A stretch of DNA of 10,553 nucleotides from NCBI GenBank assembly GCA_003565035.1, contig PXDP01000149.1:1-10553 (forward strand). The letters are read 5' to 3'. The translations under genes were made by a program, and so were the position numbers. Below the pieces are notes generated by a model. It saw only the letters and a program-made list of their open reading frames with translations, searched no databases and had not been told where the DNA came from. This DNA comes from PVC group bacterium. GTDB lineage: Bacteria; Verrucomicrobiota; Kiritimatiellia; SS1-B-03-39; UBA6053. This document shows, one piece after another, positions 5,118 to 10,553 of the stretch. Positions within the stretch are counted from its first letter, which is position 1; the number at the start of each line of letters is the position of its first letter.

Positions 5118-8100
5118 AAGAGAAGTGCTCCGGCCGTGCGCCGACGGCCCTCTTCCGGAGTGCGCCCGCGTAAATCCCGGAGGTGGGGGCCATTGAATTG
5201 CCACGCGTACAATTCCTCAATCGTGGTTCTGGATTCTTCCAGTGTTCCACGGGAAATCCTGAGGAACGCGACCGCCCCTTTGAAATCCCGTCCAACCTCA
5301 AAATCTGCACCATTCTCAAGTGAACCAAGTTCCAGCCCCTTGAGGTTGCCGCCACCAGCTGCCTTCCCATCCATGTAGAATTTCACACTCTCCCCGGCAC
5401 GGTCCACTTCCACCAGGAGATGGTGCCACATCCCGGTGTTCACCTCCGACGCGCCCGCAAACTCCTTCAGACCACCGTCGGAAAGCAACACCAGCCTGGG
5501 CCTGCCGTTCTTACCGATTTCGAGCCCGTATCCGGATCCATCATCCCGTTTGGCCACCAGCGTGCCCTCCGTGTGCCCTTTCTGTGTCTGAAACACCATT
5601 TCCAGAATAAAACTGTTCTCCGACATATCGACCGTTTCCCGCCGCGAACCTTCAAAATGGAATTCACTTCCATCACGCAGAGGGTAAGTCATATCCCGGA
5701 TCAGCTCCTCATGCGCCAGGGTCGCGGTCCGGGAGCCGTCAAAAAGGAGGGCTCCGGCGATCCAGTCCTCCAGGGGGCTTTCGATGTAGTCCCGGGGTGA
5801 AACCGGTTCGGTGACAGTCAAATCGTTCCGGGGCAGAAAGTAGTACATGTCCCGGTGTGCGGATTCCCTGGTCATGAAAAAATGCTCTCCCAAAACAAGG
5901 CCGGGCGTGTCAGGGTGGGAATGAAAATGCCATTCGCCAACCACCCGGGCCAGGGCCCAGGGCACAAAAAACTTCACGCCGCCAGCAGGTTGGGGAGCTG
6001 CAAAAGCGGGTCTGTAATCCTGGCGGTACGGATCGAGGATTGGCGGAAGGTTCACTTGCTTTCCAAGCCCGGCCAGGCGGATGTTGCGGTCAGCCAACGC
6101 CAACTGCAGTTCCTCCAGCGTGCCACCGGTCACGGTTTCCACTGCGGAGCCCTCTTCACGGTGACGGGTCCCGGCAATTTCACCAAATGTTTCCGGCTGG
6201 CCATGAAAAAGATTGAACCCATAGGCCATGGTCGGTATCCCCATCCGCCCCATTTCACCGGTGTCCCCTCCCCCCAGCATACTGTGGTCTCCCGGCCGGT
6301 TCTGCGTGATGAACGACTTTGACATTTCGGAAAACAGGTTTCCCAGCACCTGACTCCGGTTGCCGGAGCTGCCGTGCACACCATATTCAAAACGATGCAG
6401 CGTATTGTTGAAAAAGCCATTCAAGAATCCAAACACGGTGAAAAATCCGCAATGGCTGAAATATTCCGGATCATCAGGATCCCGATAACCCGCGAGAATG
6501 TTGTTGAAAGCATAGGCCTTGAACCCTCCGTCGAGATACAGGTTGTACCCCAGTTGATGGTTCCAGAAGGAGCGGTTCCCGACGCTGTTTCGGGAAACGT
6601 TGTTGTAGATGTAAACCGGACCGCCCTGAAAATGTTCCAGCCCACCGTAGTCGTTCACCCCCAGCAACGTGTTTTCGATCTGATTGTGATGAACGAGATA
6701 CCGAATCAGTGGCACCGTCCGGTCAGCATGACCAGAGGCCTTTCCTCCAAAGGTGATAATGCCGATGCCGAAACTGGTATCAATCATATTCCCTGCGATC
6801 TCGCAGGTCTCCGGGAAAGAGACGGAAATCGCGGGAAGGCTGTCCCAGCGTGCCAGCGATCCCCGGAACCCGGTGTTCACAAGCCGGTTCCGCATCACCT
6901 CCACATGCCGCAAATCGCCAAAGCGGGTGCCTTCAGGGTGAATAGGATGATAATCTGCACCCAGCACGGTTATAATTCCCGCTCCAGAGGCATCACGGAC
7001 ATCATTGTCAGTAATAAAAATGTTGTCCATGATCTGCCCGACCGAGCCGCCTTCATGCACCCGGCTGAGGCGGGCCTCCACCGCATCGGCCACATGATGA
7101 AAGCGGTTGTTGCGAACGGTAATGTCAGATGAATTTCCAAGAATCCGGATACAGTGACTGGGACGGGTATTGTGGCGGGTATTGTCCACGCGGGACCCGT
7201 CATCGGGATCGTTGAAACGGAAGGTAAGTCCGCTGATTTCGATATGGCTCTGGTTTTGAATATCGATCAGAACACGGCTCACCGGCACCTCGAAGCGGAC
7301 CGTGTTCGGGTCCACGTCCCCGGCGGGGCGAAGATACAGCCGACCCGCGAAAGGACCGCGTCGCTGAAAAAAATACTCGCCCGGACTGTCCAGGAGCTGC
7401 GGCGCGTTTTCCATCATAAAAAAATTCCAGGCACGGTGGCGGGCGTAAATGGCCGGATCACCCAGGGTCGGAGCTGTAATCCATCCCTCTTCGGTATTCC
7501 AGGTTGCACGGCCCAGTTGCCGGGGGAACGCGGATCCCATCAAAGAAGGCTCCGTGGCCCGGATCACCGTGTCGGCAAGCGTCTGCGCATCCGCACCGTG
7601 CAGCTCGCGGATCACCCGCGAGTGGAATCGCCCGCTCGATGGATCAACCCGGTCCCAGCTTGGCCAGTTGGCAATCGGATTGTTCGGCGGCGTCGGTGCG
7701 TCATTCGGGGTGCGGGCGATGTGAAGGCGTTCAATAGTTTCGCCGTCGATTTGCCAGAGAGCCGCAAACTTCGAACGCAGCGGACCGGGATCGAAATCCA
7801 GGCCCACATCCATAAACCAAACCTTTTCCGGATCAGGAATGCCGGGGGCCTCATCCGCGTTTGCCCGTTGCCAGCCGCCGGTAATTTCGCGTGACCCCTG
7901 CAAAATGGCTTCGCCCTCCCCCCAATCCGGATCACGGGTGAGCCGTATCGGTTCCTCCGGTGTGCCGGACCCCGCAGCGCGCAGAGTGCCGCCACGGTAG
8001 ATCACCCCACCTTTAAACACATAGGTATGCGGTCCGTCAGCTTCACGTGCTGCTCCTGTCGCGCGGGAATCCCAGGGATGATGCCGCCACGCGGTTTCGG

Positions 8101-8311
8101 GGCTGAGGCCATTCCGTGCGTCATCCCCGCCCTCAAAATCAATGTAGCGAATCGACTCGCCGGCAGTAAACACAAACGGCTCAGGTGCCCACTCCAAATT
8201 ACCATTCGGAAGGACCGTCGCATGAGGCCGGTTCCAACTGAACTGCGTCATTTCCGCTCCAGCGGAGGGTAAAACCTTTAACATAAAAATGAGACAAATA
8301 ACGTAACGCAT
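5108..8311 (-). CDS. Secreted right-handed parallel beta-helix protein with C-terminal LamG-like domain
   Basis: 1067 residues from ATG 8311; a GTG at 8320 would only add three residues. The N-terminus MRYVICLIFMLKVLPSAGA is a signal peptide, probably cut after AGA. An entry region of about 40-130 has IRYIDFEGGDDARNGLSPETAW and YVFKGGVIYRGGTLRA...GTPEEPIRLTRDP, the usual start of pectin-lyase-fold proteins. Parallel beta-helix coils run at about 345-680, with ladder-like repeats such as IEISGLTFRFND, DITVRNNRFHHV, IFITDNDVRDASGAGI and PVYIYNNVSRNS. A concanavalin/LamG-like domain covers about 897-1040 (SFILEMVFQT, GYGLEIGKNGRPRLVL, WHHLLVEVDR, VKFYMDGK), then a short LYAWQFNGPHLRDLRGR tail. 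Proteins of this build act as polysaccharide lyases or hydrolases, but I see no family-specific catalytic set, so the substrate is open. It is second in an operon, 33 bases after the FAD gene. Confidence 0.88.
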   Translation of the reverse strand: MRYVICLIFMLKVLPSAGAEMTQFSWNRPHATVLPNGNLEWAPEPFVFTAGESIRYIDFEGGDDARNGLSPETAWRHHPWDSRATGAAREADGPHTYVFKGGVIYRGGTLRAAGSGTPEEPIRLTRDPDWGEGEAILQGSREITGGWQRANADEAPGIPDPEKVWFMDVGLDFDPGPLRSKFAALWQIDGETIERLHIARTPNDAPTPPNNPIANWPSWDRVDPSSGRFHSRVIRELHGADAQTLADTVIRATEPSLMGSAFPRQLGRATWNTEEGWITAPTLGDPAIYARHRAWNFFMMENAPQLLDSPGEYFFQRRGPFAGRLYLRPAGDVDPNTVRFEVPVSRVLIDIQNQSHIEISGLTFRFNDPDDGSRVDNTRHNTRPSHCIRILGNSSDITVRNNRFHHVADAVEARLSRVHEGGSVGQIMDNIFITDNDVRDASGAGIITVLGADYHPIHPEGTRFGDLRHVEVMRNRLVNTGFRGSLARWDSLPAISVSFPETCEIAGNMIDTSFGIGIITFGGKASGHADRTVPLIRYLVHHNQIENTLLGVNDYGGLEHFQGGPVYIYNNVSRNSVGNRSFWNHQLGYNLYLDGGFKAYAFNNILAGYRDPDDPEYFSHCGFFTVFGFLNGFFNNTLHRFEYGVHGSSGNRSQVLGNLFSEMSKSFITQNRPGDHSMLGGGDTGEMGRMGIPTMAYGFNLFHGQPETFGEIAGTRHREEGSAVETVTGGTLEELQLALADRNIRLAGLGKQVNLPPILDPYRQDYRPAFAAPQPAGGVKFFVPWALARVVGEWHFHSHPDTPGLVLGEHFFMTRESAHRDMYYFLPRNDLTVTEPVSPRDYIESPLEDWIAGALLFDGSRTATLAHEELIRDMTYPLRDGSEFHFEGSRRETVDMSENSFILEMVFQTQKGHTEGTLVAKRDDGSGYGLEIGKNGRPRLVLLSDGGLKEFAGASEVNTGMWHHLLVEVDRAGESVKFYMDGKAAGGGNLKGLELGSLENGADFEVGRDFKGAVAFLRISRGTLEESRTTIEELYAWQFNGPHLRDLRGRTPEEGRRRTAGALLFQR
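5132..5149. terminator. GC-rich hairpin just past the exbBD operon, possible terminator
   Basis: GGCCGT and ACGGCC pair perfectly around a six-base loop, 15 bases after the stop of the coiled-coil gene. A competing outer pair, CTCCGG 5128-5133 with CCGGAG 5155-5160, overlaps it. No T-run follows on the plus strand, so this is not a standard intrinsic terminator; it could stall polymerase or protect the mRNA 3' end. It lies within the coding end of the beta-helix gene, so the pairing may be chance in GC-rich codons. Confidence 0.3.
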
Positions 8312-8344
8312 GGGACACACCAGTAGGGAATTGAGAAAGAACGG

Positions 8345-9379
8345 CTATTCACTCTGAGTCAACATCTGGAGTTGCTCACGGATTTCCGGCCATTCTATGC
8401 TGGCAGGCGCCGTGTGGGTCTGCGCGGCCAGCGCGGCAGCGATACCGGAGGCCTGACCGGTGGCCGCGGCCGTACCTGTAACCCGGTAACTGGAATGCGC
8501 GATGAAATCGCCGCTGAGGCAACGCCCGCCCAGCAACAGGTTATCCACATCTTTGGCAATCAGGGCGCGCATGGGGATTTGATACGGACGCATAGTCGCT
8601 TTGTGAGCGGCCTCGTCCTGGGACGTGCTTTTTTTGCCGTCGGTGCTGTGAATATCCACTCCGAAATACACCGTGCAAACCGCATCCTCATGCTGCCTGC
8701 CAACCGCGAGATCCTCTGCGCTCACCGTGTAGTGGCCGTGAATCCGGCGTCCTTCCCGAACGCCGATTTGCTCACAGGTCGCCACCAGTTGCAGCCCGGC
8801 CCAGGGACCTCCGAGCGATTTCAGCCCCTTCACAATCCGGTGAATTTCCGCGCGGCCGCTGACGCTTGCGCGGGTGATGTCTTCCGCGTTGATGGCGGAG
8901 GCACCATATTCGTGATTCACCATCAGTGACATCAAATTCCCCTGAATCTGAAAAAGCTTGGTCTGCTGGTAGGACGGTTCGATTCCCGCCCGGCGAATTT
9001 CAGAATAGAACGATTCCACCGCCCGGTAGTTTACAGTTTTATGCTTTTTCGGCTCACCCCCGTCCCAGAAGCAGATGTGAGGCCCCAGGGCGTTGAGATC
9101 TTCCGCGGTGACCAGTGCCATGAACGTCATCGGCTGGCATGCGCCGCTTTCATCCTTGCCCAGGTCGTATCCGCAACCGGCCCGCGCCGCCAAATCGCCG
9201 TCACCCGTGGTGTCAATAAACATCCCCTCCAGGAGACATACACCTGCGCCCGCGCGTGCCGCTGCCAGGGCCGCGACCATGCCGGCGGGTCCCGCACCCG
9301 CGACCAGCACATCCGCCTCGCCCGCCACGGGCACCTGTTTCTCAATTTCCGTGACCGTCTCAATCGTTGTGTCCAGCAT
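8345..9379 (-). CDS. FAD-dependent oxidoreductase (FAD_oxidored type), apparently with an internal deletion
   Basis: 344 residues from ATG 9379. The Rossmann dinucleotide site is clear: ADVLVAGAGPAGMVAALAAARAG, with GAGPAG at 28-33. Family members normally have over 100 residues between the end of the second strand (LLE) and the VFIDATGDGD segment. Here VCLLEG is followed at once by MFIDTTGDGDLAARAG, the join being at about residue 52/53 (bases 9221-9226), with no frameshift. The rest is conserved: QPMTFMALV, YRAVESFYSEIRRAGIEPSYQQTKLFQIQGN, IPMRALIAKDVDNLLLGGRCLSGDFIAHSSYRVTG and a C-terminal FAD-contact helix. The missing part normally completes the FAD/substrate domain, so the protein may be inactive or altered; an assembly error is also possible. 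Family members are often next to glycan enzymes, but their substrates are mostly unknown. It is first in an operon with the beta-helix gene. Confidence 0.82.
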   Translation of the reverse strand: MLDTTIETVTEIEKQVPVAGEADVLVAGAGPAGMVAALAAARAGAGVCLLEGMFIDTTGDGDLAARAGCGYDLGKDESGACQPMTFMALVTAEDLNALGPHICFWDGGEPKKHKTVNYRAVESFYSEIRRAGIEPSYQQTKLFQIQGNLMSLMVNHEYGASAINAEDITRASVSGRAEIHRIVKGLKSLGGPWAGLQLVATCEQIGVREGRRIHGHYTVSAEDLAVGRQHEDAVCTVYFGVDIHSTDGKKSTSQDEAAHKATMRPYQIPMRALIAKDVDNLLLGGRCLSGDFIAHSSYRVTGTAAATGQASGIAAALAAQTHTAPASIEWPEIREQLQMLTQSE

Positions 9380-9445
9380 ATCAAACCTCACAAATCTATA
9401 TTTAATGTTTGATAATGCTTAGCAGGGCTGAAAAGATCATCCAAG
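9380..9445. promoter_or_regulatory. Divergent control region between FAD oxidoreductase and SGNH genes
   Basis: Only 66 bases lie between the divergent ATGs at 9379 and 9446, so both transcription units probably share it. The centre (about 9395-9420) is AT-rich. TAATG occurs twice exactly one helical turn apart, 9403-9407 and 9413-9417. GATAAT at 9411-9416 could be a -10 box for the plus strand, and TATAGA on the minus strand (9395-9400) one for the other side; neither has a convincing -35. Confidence 0.4.
9386..9391 (-). promoter_or_regulatory. Ribosome-binding site that fixes the FAD gene start
   Basis: On the minus strand GTGAGG sits six bases before ATG 9379, a normal Shine-Dalgarno placement. 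The in-frame GTG at 9391 is part of this site, which argues against using it as the start codon. Confidence 0.6.
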
Positions 9446-10414
9446 ATGAAAGCGACTCCCGCCCCCAAGTTTTTTTCCGCCCGCAAACTCCACGCCTGTA
9501 TCTTGCTGATCGTTTTAACGATCCTCCCGGCAGTCCGGGCGGAAAACGATCCGATCCGGATCCTGACCATTGGCAACAGCTTTGCGAACAATATCACCCG
9601 CTTTTTCCCCGATCTGATGCGGGAAGGGGATCAACCGCTGTTGCTCTTCCGGGCCAATCTGGGCGGAGCCTCCTTTGAGCGCCACAACAACGCAGCCCGC
9701 GCGTTCGCCGAAAACCCCGATAATCCGCGGGGACGCCCCTACCGGGGCCCTCACCCTGTCACAGGGGAACCCGGCCCCTTCGGTCTTCAGGAAATTCTGG
9801 GCATGGTCGAGTGGGACGTGATCACCGTGCAGCAGGTCAGCCGACAGAGCTTTCTGCCCGAGACCTTTGAACCCCACGCCACTGAGTTGCTGGCACTCAT
9901 TCGCGAACTCGCCCCCGACGCGGAAATCGTGGTGCACCAGGTCTGGGCCTACCGGGACGACCATCCCATTTATCGTAATCCTGATTTTGACCCGGATATC
10001 ATGCACAAACGCATGAGACAAACCTACCGCGACTTCGCCGCCCGCAACGGATTGCGGGTATTGCCCGTGGGTGACGCATTCCATTTGGCCCGCGACACCG
10101 AACGCTGGTCATTCCGCCCCGACCCTGATTTCAATCGGGACACCGTCGAAGCAGGGCAACTGCCAAATGAGCAAAGCGGACTGTTGTCGGGGTTTTGGTG
10201 GCGCAGAAGGGATGGAGAGCGGAGCCTCCAGTATGACGGCTTCCACGCGAACCCTGCAGGCGAATACCTCGGCGCAAGCCTGCTCTTTCATTTCCTCTTC
10301 CCTGAACCTGAAACCCCCATCCCGGAATGGACCCCTGACATGCTCACGGAAGAAGAAACCGCAAGCCTGCGCAATCTGGCCGTGAAAACCCTCACCGAAC
10401 AACCGGACGATTGA
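9446..10414 (+). CDS. Secreted SGNH-hydrolase-like protein (DUF4886 type)
   Basis: 322 residues. A basic N-terminal region and hydrophobic stretch (about 16-30) end in AVRA, giving a likely signal peptide cut near residue 32. Block I of the SGNH/GDSL fold follows: IRILTIGNSFANN, with Ser45 the expected nucleophile in GNS. NLGGASFERH (71-80) may give the oxyanion glycine, WDVITVQQVSRQS (123-135) matches the middle block, and YDGFHANPAGEYL carries the D264-x-x-H267 pair that completes the triad. This arrangement fits DUF4886 proteins, which sit in glycan-degradation loci and are presumed esterases or related hydrolases. Ester removal from a polysaccharide is inferred, not shown. The gene is divergent from the FAD/beta-helix operon. 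There is no strong ribosome-binding site before ATG 9446. The length is within the usual range and the C-terminal region is intact. Confidence 0.85.
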   Translation: MKATPAPKFFSARKLHACILLIVLTILPAVRAENDPIRILTIGNSFANNITRFFPDLMREGDQPLLLFRANLGGASFERHNNAARAFAENPDNPRGRPYRGPHPVTGEPGPFGLQEILGMVEWDVITVQQVSRQSFLPETFEPHATELLALIRELAPDAEIVVHQVWAYRDDHPIYRNPDFDPDIMHKRMRQTYRDFAARNGLRVLPVGDAFHLARDTERWSFRPDPDFNRDTVEAGQLPNEQSGLLSGFWWRRRDGERSLQYDGFHANPAGEYLGASLLFHFLFPEPETPIPEWTPDMLTEEETASLRNLAVKTLTEQPDD

Positions 10415-10430
10415 CCCCGTATGATAGAGC

Positions 10431-10457
10431 TTGCCACGCCAGGGAGTAACCTGGCAA
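10431..10457. terminator. Hairpin after the SGNH gene with two competing stems
   Basis: GCCAGG 10438-10443 pairs with CCTGGC 10450-10455 around a six-base loop. Alternatively TTGCCA 10431-10436 pairs with TGGCAA 10452-10457. The two stems share bases and exclude each other. The element starts 17 bases after the SGNH stop, where a terminator is expected, but no T-run follows, so a different RNA role or chance remains possible. Confidence 0.35.
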
Positions 10458-10504
10458 CCCGACAAGATGGGCGGGAAAGAGCCCCGAACAGGCGGATTCA
10501 GCAC

Positions 10505-10553
10505 ATGCGTCATCGAAAACCCCAACTTACCGCATCCCCGACGACAGAGATCA
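10505..10553 (+). CDS. Possible start of a gene running off the window
   Basis: An ATG at 10505 opens a frame of 16 codons (MRHRKPQLTASPTTEI) to the last base without a stop. An AGGCGG lies nine bases upstream and could be a weak ribosome-binding site. The piece is too short to assign a family and could be chance. No other frame in 10415-10553 looks more like a gene. Confidence 0.25.
   Translation, partial: MRHRKPQLTASPTTEI

Noticed and set aside
6374..7132. 252-codon plus-strand open frame opposite the beta-helix gene
   Set aside because: The opposite strand shows regular beta-helix coils across this part, so this frame is a shadow.
10109..10525. 138-codon minus-strand frame at the right edge
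   Set aside because: Most of it is antisense to the conserved SGNH gene end, including the D264/H267 motif; no family pattern is seen.
1..10553. CRISPR array, tRNA, rRNA or insertion sequence
   Set aside because: No spaced direct repeats of CRISPR type, no tRNA or rRNA cores, and no transposase with terminal inverted repeats were seen by eye on either strand.

Overview
The window reads like a free-living, glycan-degrading member of the Planctomycetota-Verrucomicrobiota-Lentisphaerota group, most likely Verrucomicrobiota. The basis is the protein types and layout: an agarase-like clan GH-A hydrolase, a large secreted right-handed beta-helix protein with a LamG-like tail, an FAD_oxidored-type flavoprotein, a DUF4886 SGNH protein, and an ExbB/ExbD operon linked to a coiled-coil protein with a 'WYV..YDN....YPPE' beta-sandwich. 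The taxonomic call is inference; no rRNA or tRNA gene is present.

Layout. (1) 1-1584, minus: the first 528 residues of an agarase-like glycoside hydrolase, cut by the window edge and open to base 1. (2) 1585-1665: short divergent control region. (3) 1666-5117, plus: a tight four-gene operon of an ExbB-type proton channel, an ExbD-type subunit, a small single-pass protein with a TonB-like SxxxH membrane segment but no TonB C-terminal domain, and a 614-residue exported coiled-coil protein with a Gly-Met/Gly-Ser linker and a C-terminal sandwich domain. (4) 5108-9379, minus: a two-gene operon, read from the right, of an FAD-dependent oxidoreductase that seems to lack an internal block of about 110-130 residues, then the beta-helix protein. 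This operon meets the ExbBD operon tail to tail with a 10-bp palindromic overlap. (5) 9380-9445: divergent control region. (6) 9446-10414, plus: secreted SGNH/DUF4886 protein. (7) 10415-10553: a spacer with a hairpin, then a possible gene start at 10505 that runs off the edge.

How the parts may work together (inference). The beta-helix and SGNH proteins carry export signals and probably act on an external polysaccharide. The clan GH-A hydrolase has no visible signal and may finish oligosaccharides in the cytoplasm. The ExbBD operon would supply proton-motive-force-driven motion to a periplasmic or cell-surface coiled-coil machine. With no TonB C-terminal domain and no TonB-dependent receptor in view, what it energises is unclear. 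This operon is the best candidate here for an undescribed system.
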